From positions 1-54,736 of the forward strand of contig ONAZ01000020.1 of the NCBI GenBank assembly GCA_900315945.1: a stretch of 54,736 nucleotides of DNA, given 5' to 3'. Position numbers and translations under genes: made by a program. Within the stretch, counting starts at the first letter, position 1; every line of letters begins with the position of its first letter. Below, in pieces: positions 47,705 through 54,736 of this stretch. The notes under the pieces were generated by a model. The model saw only the letters and a program-made list of their open reading frames with translations, had not been told where the DNA came from and did not search any database. This stretch comes from an uncultured Lachnospiraceae bacterium. GTDB taxonomy: Bacteria; Bacillota; Clostridia; Lachnospirales; Lachnospiraceae.

Positions 47705-48928
47705 CTAAGACCTATAGTCTGCGTTGATGCTTACATATTCGTGGGTTAGGTCGCAGCCCCATGCAGTTGCACTAAAGTCTCCCATGTGCATATCACATAT
47801 GGCAGTTACTGCATCTTCAGATAGAATCTTAGTTGCTTCCTCCTCGCTATAACCAGTAGACACTCCCTTATGAACAATATGGATTTTTCCTGCTTTACTT
47901 TCAAAATATAAATCCACATTTTCAGGGTCAAAATCAACTCCTGCATAACCTAGGGCACAAAGAATACGTCCCCAATTAGCGTCATGACCGTATATGGCAG
48001 CCTTAGTAAGGGAAGATGTAACAACAGACTTGGCTAATGTCTTAGCATTTTCAAGAGTATCTGCGCCTTGTACCCTCACTTCGAACAAAGCATTAGCTCC
48101 TTCACCATCCCCTGCCATCATCTTAGCAAGTGTTTTATTAACTTCCATTAAGCCTTCAACAAATGTATCGAAGTCAGCACCTTCCTTGTCTATAATAGGA
48201 TTCTCCGACTTGCCATTGGCAAGAAGAAGGCACGTATCATTAGTTGAAGTATCACCATCAACACTAATCATATTGTATGTGTCTTCAACAACAATATGAA
48301 GGGCTTTATCAAGCATTTCCTTAGTAATACTAGCATCTGTTGTTACAAAGGAAAGCATAGTACACATATTAGGATGAATCATTCCACTGCCCTTAGACAT
48401 TCCACCAATTATAACTTCCTTGCCACCAATCTCTATAGTAACAGAAGCTTCCTTAGAAATTGTATCAGTTGTCATAATTGCCTTAGCAGCCTTAGTTCCA
48501 GCTTCATTATCATATGAAAGAATAGGCACCATAGACTGAATTCCTGCTTGAATCTTATCAAGGGGAAGTGGCATTCCTATAACACCTGTAGATGCTACAA
48601 GGACACCTTCGTATGGAATATGAAGTGCACTTGATGCAGCCATGGCAGTCTTAATACACATCTGTATTCCATCATCTCCCGTACAAGCATTTGCAATGCC
48701 TGAATTAACAACTACAGCCTGTACACCAATATTATTCTTAACAATAGTCTGATCCCATGTAACTGGAGCAGCCTTAACGACATTTCTTGTAAATGTTCCA
48801 GCAGCCTTACAGATTGTGTCAGAATATATAAGTGCCATGTCATCCCTGTTTTCGTATTTTATATTAGCAGCACAGCTTGCTGCCTTGAATCCTTGTGGTG
48901 CTGTAACACCACCATTAGTATTATTCAT
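47705..48928 (-). CDS. argJ: Bifunctional glutamate N-acetyltransferase / ornithine acetyltransferase
   Basis: The protein has 407 residues. It moves the acetyl group from acetylornithine to glutamate. The self-cleavage site is in GMIHPNMCTMLSF: Thr after Cys would be the new N-terminal nucleophile of the beta chain; most members have Ala before that Thr. GVIGMPLP and YGHDANWGRILCA match the family. It follows the GNAT gene, with element E downstream. Confidence 0.93.
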   Translation of the reverse strand: MNNTNGGVTAPQGFKAASCAANIKYENRDDMALIYSDTICKAAGTFTRNVVKAAPVTWDQTIVKNNIGVQAVVVNSGIANACTGDDGIQMCIKTAMAASSALHIPYEGVLVASTGVIGMPLPLDKIQAGIQSMVPILSYDNEAGTKAAKAIMTTDTISKEASVTIEIGGKEVIIGGMSKGSGMIHPNMCTMLSFVTTDASITKEMLDKALHIVVEDTYNMISVDGDTSTNDTCLLLANGKSENPIIDKEGADFDTFVEGLMEVNKTLAKMMAGDGEGANALFEVRVQGADTLENAKTLAKSVVTSSLTKAAIYGHDANWGRILCALGYAGVDFDPENVDLYFESKAGKIHIVHKGVSTGYSEEEATKILSEDAVTAICDMHMGDFSATAWGCDLTHEYVSINADYRS

Positions 48929-49023
48929 AGATATACCTCACTATAATCATTTTTTCAAATAAGAAACTACACTCAAATAAAAAAACACTTATGAATTCTT
49001 ATATAAAATCTATCATATACTAC

Positions 49024-49479
49024 TCAAGAATTAAACTTAGTAATATTTTCCTCATTAAGTAAGAAGTCATACATATTATAGTCATCTCTAAGCTTATAGC
49101 CTTCTCCACTCCAAAAGCTGTTACCAAGAGTATTTCTCTTAAATGTATTAAGAGCAAGAGAGTTGATGCCCTCATCCTTCAGCGCATTCATGCAAAAAAC
49201 TGACATGGCTTTACCAATCCCCTGCTTTCTTAATTCTTCTTTAACACACACATGGTAGAAACTACCTTTACGTCCATCATGGCCACATAAAATTGTACCT
49301 ATAATCTCATTATCCTTTATGGCAACAACAGATAGTCCTGGATTTCTATCAAGAAAGTCATGAATACTTTTCTCGCTATCATCAACACTTAGAAGTCCAA
49401 ACCCATGTATAGTCTCCCACAACTTGTATGCACCTTTATAATCATCCTTCGTCATCGCCCGAAGCGTTACATTTTCCAT
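49024..49479 (-). CDS. GNAT acetyltransferase inside the arg cluster (YpeA-like)
   Basis: The start ATG 49479 follows GAAGG and gives 151 residues. It is a GNAT fold: IIGTILCGHDGRKGSFYHVCV with a beta-bulge, then EELRKQGIGKAMSVF, the acetyl-CoA pyrophosphate loop (Q/RxxGxG/A). The sequence resembles YpeA-type proteins. Its place between argC and argJ suggests acetylation in arginine synthesis, perhaps glutamate (short ArgA type), but ArgJ can already supply acetylglutamate; this is inference. Confidence 0.75.
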   Translation of the reverse strand: MENVTLRAMTKDDYKGAYKLWETIHGFGLLSVDDSEKSIHDFLDRNPGLSVVAIKDNEIIGTILCGHDGRKGSFYHVCVKEELRKQGIGKAMSVFCMNALKDEGINSLALNTFKRNTLGNSFWSGEGYKLRDDYNMYDFLLNEENITKFNS

Positions 49480-49502
49480 ATAAGTTACCTTCATTACTAA
49501 TT

Positions 49503-49787
49503 GGTACGATGTGCTAGTAGGATTATATGACTATTTTCATATCAACTATACATCCATGCTAATAACTCTTCACTAAGAATATGTAAGTTATTGATATAAA
49601 ATCTAATGTGAATATTTAGTCGGGAACCAGCACTCGATCCGCCATCCAGGCGGCTCGTGCCTATTCGTGCCATCCTTGGCACGAATTCCCCTCTATTAAT
49701 CAATAACTAACATATTCTAAGCTCGAGTTAAGGCTATGGATGCATAGTCGACATAAAAATATCATATATCCACTAGCACATCGGTAC
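49503..49787. repeat. Nested palindrome, element F, reaching into argC (family of six)
   Basis: The arms 49503-49560 and 49731-49787 match over about 57 bases with roughly 85% pairing. The right arm covers the last 15 bases of argC (stop at 49773-49775). The inner stem AGAATATGTAAGTTATTGAT pairs with ATCAATAACTAACATATTCT. The apex hairpins are 49630-49660 (inner CCGCC/GGCGG, loop ATCCA) and 49663-49686 (ATTCGTGCC/GGCACGAAT, loop ATCCTT), closed by GGGAA/TTCCC. Confidence 0.85.
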
Positions 49788-50837
49788 TAATTCAAGTCCT
49801 TCCTGCTCCTTGAAACCAAATAAAATGTTCATATTCTGGACTGCCTGACCGGCAGCACCTTTACATATATTATCAAGAGCCCCCATCATAATTACACGGT
49901 GAGTTCTCTCATCAATAACAAAGTTAATATCTACGAAATTGCTTCCTTCTACCCAACGTGTCTCTGGGTTCATGCCCTTATCAAGAAGTCTGATGAAGTA
50001 TTCATCCTTGTAGTATTTCTTATAGCAATCCCTTATCATTTCCTCATCAGGATAACCAACACTTCCGTCAGGAAGATTTACTTTCTTAAGAGATGCATAT
50101 TCTGTAGCTAGAATACCTCTATTCATAGGTATGAGATGAGGAGTGAAGTTGATAGTAACATTTCCCCCACAAGCATAACCTAGCTGCTCTTCAATCTCTG
50201 GTGTGTGTCTATGACTTGCAACACCATAGGCCTTGATATTCTCGTTAACCTCGCAGAATAGGTTGGGCACCTTGGCTCCTCGACCTGCACCTGAGGTTCC
50301 AGACTTAGCATCAACAATGAGTGTATCTACATCAATAAGTCCATCTCTTACAAGGGGATAGGCTGTAAGAATAGAACAAGTTGTATAACAGCCCGGGTTA
50401 GCAATTAGCCTCTTACCCTTAATCTTGTCACGGTTAATTTCGCAAAGGCCATACACTGCTTCTTCAATAAACTGTGGGCTCTTGTGAGTAATTCCATACC
50501 ATTTCTCATAAGTAGCAACATCTTTGATACGATAGTCAGCACTAAGATCAATAACCTTTGTATTAGAAAGTATCTCTTCTGTAAGGACTCCTGCCAGATA
50601 CCCTTGAGGAGTTGCTGTAAATATTACATCAACCTCTTTTGATAGCTTCTCAATATTATCATCTAAGCATTTATCCTCAATCAGCTTGAACATATTCCTA
50701 TATATATTAGCGTATTTTTCTTCAACATAGCTTCTAGAACCATACCACACAACTTCTACTTCTGGATGTCCCATAAGAAGTCTTACTAATTCATTTCCAG
50801 CATAACCTGTTGATCCAATAATACCTGCCTTAATCAT
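49773..50837 (-). CDS. argC: N-acetyl-gamma-glutamyl-phosphate reductase
   Basis: The protein has 354 residues. It uses NADPH to reduce acetylglutamyl phosphate. The Rossmann start IKAGIIGSTGYAGNELVRLL and the catalytic Cys in ANPGCYTTCSIL (about residue 149) are clear, as are SGAGRGAK and HRHTPEIEEQL. It is first in the minus-strand arg cluster. The promoter at 50877-50904 and ARG-box array lie upstream, and argG is divergent. Its 3' end forms part of element F. Confidence 0.95.
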   Translation of the reverse strand: MIKAGIIGSTGYAGNELVRLLMGHPEVEVVWYGSRSYVEEKYANIYRNMFKLIEDKCLDDNIEKLSKEVDVIFTATPQGYLAGVLTEEILSNTKVIDLSADYRIKDVATYEKWYGITHKSPQFIEEAVYGLCEINRDKIKGKRLIANPGCYTTCSILTAYPLVRDGLIDVDTLIVDAKSGTSGAGRGAKVPNLFCEVNENIKAYGVASHRHTPEIEEQLGYACGGNVTINFTPHLIPMNRGILATEYASLKKVNLPDGSVGYPDEEMIRDCYKKYYKDEYFIRLLDKGMNPETRWVEGSNFVDINFVIDERTHRVIMMGALDNICKGAAGQAVQNMNILFGFKEQEGLELVPMC

Positions 50838-50876
50838 TTCCTTTTCTCCTTTGGATAAATTTACTTATACTAATAT

Positions 50877-50904
50877 ACTATATTTCCCTCATAAGGTAAA
50901 GCAA
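50877..50904 (-). promoter_or_regulatory. argC promoter
   Basis: On the minus strand TTGCTT (50899-50904), 16-base spacer, TATAGT (50877-50882). It is about 40 bases upstream of the argC start codon. The ARG-box array begins directly upstream. Confidence 0.65.
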
Positions 50905-50909
50905 TATAT

Positions 50910-51017
50910 TGAATATTTTTTAAATATTTTTGCATATTTATTCAGATATTTGCCGCCATTTGTGAATATTTTATATATGCGTCGCATATTTATAAATATT
51001 TTATGCATATTTTATGT
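50910..51017. promoter_or_regulatory. Array of ARG-box-like operators
   Basis: Five 14-base segments resemble the ArgR half-site pair TGAATWWWWATTCA: TGAATATTTTTTAA (50910), TGCATATTTATTCA (50931, 11 or more positions fit), TGAATATTTTATAT (50963), CGCATATTTATAAA (50983) and TGCATATTTTATGT (51004). Start spacings are 21, 32, 20 and 21 bases, so most lie on one DNA face. The array fills the space between the -35 boxes of argC and argG. ArgR itself is not in the window. Confidence 0.6.
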
Positions 51018-51018
51018 C

Positions 51019-51047
51019 TTGCTTATCATTGGATTTTAATGTATATT
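51019..51047 (+). promoter_or_regulatory. argG promoter
   Basis: TTGCTT (51019-51024), 17-base spacer, TATATT (51042-51047), 64 bases upstream of the argG start. The last ARG-box-like segment ends one base before the -35. Confidence 0.65.
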
Positions 51048-51110
51048 ATTTATTGTCGAATTAAATTTCAAAAACACATTTTAAATACATAAGAAAGAAG
51101 GTAACTAATT

Positions 51111-52337
51111 ATGAAAGAAAAAGTTGTACTAGCTTATTCAGGGGGTCTTGATACTACAGCCGTTATTCCTTGGCTTAAGGAAACATTTGATTATGATGTA
51201 ATCTGCTGTTGTATCAACTGCGGTCAAGGAGAAGAACTTGATGGACTTGAGGAAAGAGCTCAGTTATCTGGAGCAGCTAAGTTATATATAGAAGATATTA
51301 CAGACGAGTTCTGCGATGACTATATTATGCCATGCGTACAGGCCGGTGCTGTATACGAGCATAAATATTTAATGGGTACAGCTATGGCTCGTCCTATTAT
51401 TGCAGCTAAGCTTGTGGAAGTTGCTCGTAAAGAAAATGCAGTTGCAATATGCCATGGTGCTACTGGTAAAGGAAATGACCAGATAAGATTCGAACTTGGA
51501 ATCAAGGCTCTTGCTCCTGACATCAAGGTAATTGCCCCTTGGAGAGATGATCGTTGGGGAATGGATTCTCGTGAAGCTGAGATTGAATATTGTCATGCTC
51601 ATGGAATTGACCTTCCATTTGGAAATGACCAATCATACTCTCGTGACAGAAATATATGGCACATTTCCCATGAAGGACTTGAACTAGAAGATCCTTCTGC
51701 AGCTCCTAATTATGAGCATATGCTTGTGCTTGGCGTTACCCCAGAGAACGCTCCTGATGAACCAGAGGAAGTAACAATGACATTTGAAAAGGGTGTTCCA
51801 AAATCCGTAAACGGCGTTGAAATGAAAGTATCTGATATAATCAGAGAATTAAATCGTCTCGGTGGAAAACATGGTGTTGGAATTATCGATATTGTAGAAA
51901 ACCGTGTAGTTGGAATGAAGTCTCGTGGCGTGTATGAGACACCAGGTGGAACTATCCTTATGGAAGCACACGATCAGTTAGAAGAACTTGTTCTTGATAG
52001 AGATACAATGGAAGCCAAGAAAAAGCTGGGCTCACAAATGGCTCAGACAGTATACGAAGGAAAATGGTTTACACCACTTCGTGAAGCAATCACAGCTTTT
52101 GTTGACAAGACTCAGGAAGTCGTAACAGGTGAAGTTAAGTTCAGACTTTATAAAGGTAACATCATTAAAGCCGGCACTACTTCTCCATACTCACTATACT
52201 CTGAGACATTAGCAAGCTTTACTACTGGTGATATGTACGATCACCACGATGCTGACGGATTCATTACTTTGTGGGGACTACCACTCCAGGTAAGAGCTAT
52301 GAAGATGAATGAACTTAAGAACGAGAATAAGAAATAA
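51111..52337 (+). CDS. argG: Argininosuccinate synthase
   Basis: The protein has 408 residues. The N-terminal ATP-pyrophosphatase P-loop is VVLAYSGGLDTTAVIPWL; CHGATGKGNDQIRFELG and SYSRDRNIWHISHEG are family hallmarks. It joins citrulline and aspartate. The ATG follows AGAAGG. argH is not next to it, although argG-argH pairs are common. It is transcribed away from argC. Confidence 0.96.
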   Translation: MKEKVVLAYSGGLDTTAVIPWLKETFDYDVICCCINCGQGEELDGLEERAQLSGAAKLYIEDITDEFCDDYIMPCVQAGAVYEHKYLMGTAMARPIIAAKLVEVARKENAVAICHGATGKGNDQIRFELGIKALAPDIKVIAPWRDDRWGMDSREAEIEYCHAHGIDLPFGNDQSYSRDRNIWHISHEGLELEDPSAAPNYEHMLVLGVTPENAPDEPEEVTMTFEKGVPKSVNGVEMKVSDIIRELNRLGGKHGVGIIDIVENRVVGMKSRGVYETPGGTILMEAHDQLEELVLDRDTMEAKKKLGSQMAQTVYEGKWFTPLREAITAFVDKTQEVVTGEVKFRLYKGNIIKAGTTSPYSLYSETLASFTTGDMYDHHDADGFITLWGLPLQVRAMKMNELKNENKK

Positions 52338-52364
52338 TAAAAAATAATACGAAGTATGTTATAT

Positions 52365-52394
52365 AAGCCCACTTTCAATATCGAAAGTGGGCTT
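52365..52394. terminator. Hairpin between convergent argG and lipoprotein genes
   Basis: AAGCCCACTTTC and GAAAGTGGGCTT form a perfect 12-bp stem. The T-runs on both sides are short, so termination may be moderate in each direction. Confidence 0.7.
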
Positions 52395-52415
52395 TCATAA
52401 TTAATCCTTTTCTAT

Positions 52416-53402
52416 CTAATAATTGCCTTCATAATAATTGGAATTACAATATTCTGATATATCATAACTCTTATCAAGCTTTCCAATCCTTGTAAGGAAA
52501 TTAATTGTATCGTTAAGGGACTCAATATCTTTTTTAGTAATATCTACTGTAAATCTATACTTAGGCAACATAGACTTAACTTGTGAAACTTCAAGACCCA
52601 GATATTTGGCTACGTATTCCCAAGTCTCATCTGGTGTATCATTAATATTATCAGCAGCTTTCTTATATTCCTTAAGGATAGTTTCAACAACCTCAGGATT
52701 AGCCTCACAATATTCCTTACGACCAACTATTGTGTTAATACCTTCTAGCCCACAATCCGAACCTTGAGCTAGAATTCTACAATCTCCATTATCAACAAGT
52801 CTAGTAATGCTTGGTTCCCAAACAGAAATTGCATCAACTATACCATTACGAACCATATATGGCATATCAGCTGGCGTTGCAGATACAAGTTCAATATCAT
52901 TAATTGTAAGACCTGCTGTAGAAAGATACTTATCTACCATATTGTGGCCTGTACTACCTAGGGTAGTAGCTACTTTCTTACCCTTAAGATCAGCTGCAGA
53001 TTTAATTGGAGAGTTATTAGGAACAACCATAGCATAGGAATCCGCTGCCTGAGCTGAAATTCCAACAACTTCTCGGGTGCACCCCACTTCTATAGCAGAT
53101 ACAGTCGGAACATCACCATATAGACAAATGTCAGTTTCTCCTTTTGCAATGGAATCATTCATTGGAGGACCAGATTCAAAATCATACCACACAACCCTTA
53201 CACCCTGCTTCTTAAGAGCTTTCTCTAAATCACCTGTTCGTCTTGCTATCATCATAGGAATAAATGCGGCAGACGGTTGAAGTGCAATACACACCATATG
53301 AGATGATTGTTCATTCTTGTCTGTATCGGATTTGCCACATCCTGTTAGAAGAGCCAACGCAAAAACAGATATCATAATAAAAGCTATTATTCTTTTTTTC
53401 AT
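52416..53402 (-). CDS. ABC substrate-binding lipoprotein, NMT1/TauA-like
   Basis: The protein has 328 residues. The lipobox LLTG^C gives Cys22 as the lipid-modified residue. The core VCIALQPSAAFIPMMIARRTGDLEKAL, GETDICLYGDVP and VATTLGSTGHNMVDKYL places it in the sulfonate/nitrate/thiamine-precursor (SsuA/TauA/NMT1-like) binding group. The ligand cannot be read. No permease or ATPase gene is adjacent, so it may serve a transporter elsewhere. The gene has its own promoter (53471-53499). Confidence 0.85.
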   Translation of the reverse strand: MKKRIIAFIMISVFALALLTGCGKSDTDKNEQSSHMVCIALQPSAAFIPMMIARRTGDLEKALKKQGVRVVWYDFESGPPMNDSIAKGETDICLYGDVPTVSAIEVGCTREVVGISAQAADSYAMVVPNNSPIKSAADLKGKKVATTLGSTGHNMVDKYLSTAGLTINDIELVSATPADMPYMVRNGIVDAISVWEPSITRLVDNGDCRILAQGSDCGLEGINTIVGRKEYCEANPEVVETILKEYKKAADNINDTPDETWEYVAKYLGLEVSQVKSMLPKYRFTVDITKKDIESLNDTINFLTRIGKLDKSYDISEYCNSNYYEGNY

Positions 53403-53470
53403 AACACTCTCCTTTGCATAGTTTCTTCACACATTAATGATATAGATGATTATGTAATACTATGTATAAA

Positions 53471-53499
53471 ATTATATTTTATTTTACGCCAAAATACAA
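53471..53499 (-). promoter_or_regulatory. Promoter of the NMT1-like lipoprotein gene
   Basis: On the minus strand TTGTAT (53494-53499), 17-base spacer, TATAAT (53471-53476), about 70 bases before the start codon. Confidence 0.55.
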
Positions 53500-53522
53500 C
53501 AAAAAACTGAAATAATCCCGTT

Positions 53523-54029
53523 CTATACGTAGTTGCTAGGGTCAGCAGCCTGTGTTCCAGGTTGTGCAAATATCATCTTAACTGGCTGTCCATTGTAATT
53601 CCAATACAATGTAAACGCACCACCTTCAAGGATTGCTATATTGCTTGAATCATATCCATTCTGCTCTGGAATCCAGATAGTAATTGCCTCACCATCTTTA
53701 GTCCATTTATAAGTCTCTGACTGTCCATCAAGAGTATATACAACTGTTCCATCTTTCTTGAATTCAAAAGACTGCTTAGAGCCAATTTGATCTGCCGTCA
53801 CCTTCTGTCCATTAGCTTCCCCTGCAACAAGGTTCCATGTCCCAGCCATTAGCGCAGCATCTGCCTCACTAACCTTTCCGATATTGTCTGCCCCCATATC
53901 GATATTGTTAACTTCTTCGTTAACATATTCTTCTTTCACATCTACCGGGCTACAGCTACAACCAGCCACAACCAAGCTAACAAGCAAAACAGAAATAGCA
54001 ACAGGTACAATTTTCTTCATATTTTTCAT
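53523..54029 (-). CDS. Small lipoprotein with lipocalin-like repeat
   Basis: The start ATG 54029 follows ATGGAGATTACT and gives 168 residues. Lipobox VVAG^C with Cys24. The rest is an acidic linker (about 30-60) and a beta-rich domain LMAGTWNLVAGEANGQ ... FEFKKDGTVVYTLDGQ, similar to small lipocalin-like or DUF5640-type lipoproteins of gut Clostridia (from memory). Function unknown. A long leader precedes it. Confidence 0.75.
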   Translation of the reverse strand: MKNMKKIVPVAISVLLVSLVVAGCSCSPVDVKEEYVNEEVNNIDMGADNIGKVSEADAALMAGTWNLVAGEANGQKVTADQIGSKQSFEFKKDGTVVYTLDGQSETYKWTKDGEAITIWIPEQNGYDSSNIAILEGGAFTLYWNYNGQPVKMIFAQPGTQAADPSNYV

Positions 54030-54042
54030 AGTAATCTCCATT

Positions 54043-54316
54043 CCGCCGCCTTTGGCTGGCGGCACAAATAGTAATAAAAGTGTTTTACACCTTCAAGTTT
54101 TCGTGCTACAATAGACTTAATTATTAAGGCATCCCGGCATCAATATCAGATGCACCCACCCATTTTGTTATTGATGTGCAGGTGCGCCTCTTTTTCTTAG
54201 GTGGGAATACCTCAAAATCGGTTCACTATGTGAGCCTTGTTTTTGTGTCTAGCACACAATTTTGGCTTAATTTTCTTTCTTTCACACTAATCTCTCCCCT
54301 TTTTTGAGTGTTCTAG
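54043..54316 (-). promoter_or_regulatory. Long structured leader of the small lipoprotein gene
   Basis: From the predicted start near 54316 to the RBS there are about 285 bases without an ORF. Hairpins seen on the minus strand: GUGU/ACAC, AGGU/ACCU, CAUCAAUA/UAUUGAUG (about 54137-54170), an AAGGC/GCCUU long-range pair, and GCCGCC/GGCGGC (54045-54063) directly before the RBS. It does not match a riboswitch class I know. Confidence 0.4.
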
Positions 54317-54323
54317 TGGGTTG

Positions 54324-54353
54324 ATTATAGCATAGTATTTTGTTGCTGTTCAA
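54324..54353 (-). promoter_or_regulatory. Promoter of the small lipoprotein gene
   Basis: On the minus strand TTGAAC (54348-54353), 18-base spacer, extended -10 TGCTATAAT (TATAAT at 54324-54329). Confidence 0.65.
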
Positions 54354-54425
54354 TAATATATTTTGTTAATAAATTTAATAAAAAGTTTATAATTTGTTCG
54401 ATATAAAGTGTGTTATACTTTCTTC

Positions 54426-54470
54426 ATCAAAGTTACTCTACTTTGATAACATAAGCATTCGCTTATGTTA
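54426..54470. other. Two adjacent hairpins upstream of the nuclease gene
   Basis: ATCAAAGT/ACTTTGAT (54426-54447) and TAACATAAGC/GCTTATGTTA (54447-54470) lie back to back, 40 bases before the start codon. They may be part of a leader or the recognition end of a small mobile unit. Confidence 0.5.
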
Positions 54471-54512
54471 ACTCCACTTCTACCAATAATAAATTGATTT
54501 GGAGGATAATAT

Positions 54513-54736
54513 ATGACCAAAAAGAAAAAACTAAATAAAGACGATTGGCGTAATGCCACAGGTAAGATAGACTACTGCATGACCAATGACTACATGTTTC
54601 GTATGGTTTTGCAGTCGAACAACACTGTACTCAAAGGATTAATTAGTTCTATGATGCATGTAGCTCTAAACGATATTGAGAATGTTGAAATAGTTAATCC
54701 TATAGAATTAGGAAAACATATAGATGACAAAGATTT
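54513..54736 (+). CDS. PD-(D/E)XK nuclease family protein, Rpn/transposase-like (5' part)
   Basis: The frame is open to the window edge; 74 codons are present. The ATG follows GGAGG. The sequence YCMTNDYMFRMVLQSNNTVL and VEIVNPIELGKHIDDKD match the N-terminal half of the PD-(D/E)XK family often called Rpn or transposase-like in gut Clostridia. The catalytic D-(E/Q)xK segment should follow just outside. Such proteins are encoded in many copies and are linked to recombination, but transposition by them is not proven. Confidence 0.85.
   Translation, partial: MTKKKKLNKDDWRNATGKIDYCMTNDYMFRMVLQSNNTVLKGLISSMMHVALNDIENVEIVNPIELGKHIDDKD

Noticed and set aside
33588-49787. The six palindromes as simple Rho-independent terminators
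   Set aside because: They are over 200 bases long, have two apex hairpins and lack T-runs on either strand; some lie inside operons.
54066-54316. 6S RNA in the leader region
   Set aside because: The long hairpin with central bubble is not clear, and the RNA leads into a coding gene without a terminator.

Overview
The window looks like the chromosome of a low-GC Gram-positive anaerobe of the class Clostridia, most likely family Lachnospiraceae. The evidence is AT-rich DNA with AGGAGG-type ribosome binding sites, a clostridial type IV pilus cluster, a dgt-dnaG-rpoD-trmK-nif3 macromolecular-synthesis cluster, a DUF6033-like protein and a long acidic sigma-A. The genus cannot be fixed from sequence reading alone. 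Most genes are on the minus strand, so the window reads from right to left.

Bases 1-25294 (minus) form a type IV pilus locus next to the RNase P RNA gene. In transcription order it holds pilB, pilT, pilC, a nucleotidyltransferase/HEPN pair, the major pilin, a second odd pilin, the prepilin peptidase, a PilM-PilN fusion, PilO with a Ser/Asn-rich insert, and four minor pilin-like proteins (PilV-like, a large PilX-like, and two more). It ends with two tandem secreted giants of about 1,600-1,650 residues, possibly pilus-displayed; the second is cut by the window edge. Bases 25366-33519 carry rnpB, a uridine-kinase-like gene, nif3-like, trmK, rpoD, dnaG and dgt.

Bases 34136-43054 hold a polar amino-acid uptake and sensing neighbourhood: a substrate-binding lipoprotein, two Lachnospiraceae-type coiled-coil proteins, a divergent permease/ATPase pair, a hybrid histidine kinase with a binding-protein-like sensor, and a chemoreceptor. 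A tRNA-Pro(CGG) and a membrane-anchored carboxylesterase follow. Bases 45189-52337 are arginine biosynthesis: argC, a GNAT gene, argJ, argB and argD on minus, and argG divergent. The argC-argG gap has two mirror-image promoters flanking a helically phased array of ARG-box-like sites. The right end has an orphan ABC substrate-binding lipoprotein, a small lipoprotein with a long leader, and the start of a PD-(D/E)XK nuclease (Rpn/transposase-like) gene.

The most unusual signal is a family of six intergenic elements (17815-18229, 33588-33850, 33862-34094, 37202-37509, 47451-47677, 49503-49787). Each is a long nested palindrome. The apex holds two adjacent hairpins whose stems differ between copies by compensatory changes, while the loops mostly stay TCC-centred and the junction is kept. 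The outer arms are private to each locus, and in one case reach into the argC stop codon. I do not recognise the family. It could be a structured RNA, a DNA-hairpin mobile element, or both. A second, unrelated structured region lies between the two pilin genes (19474-19755).
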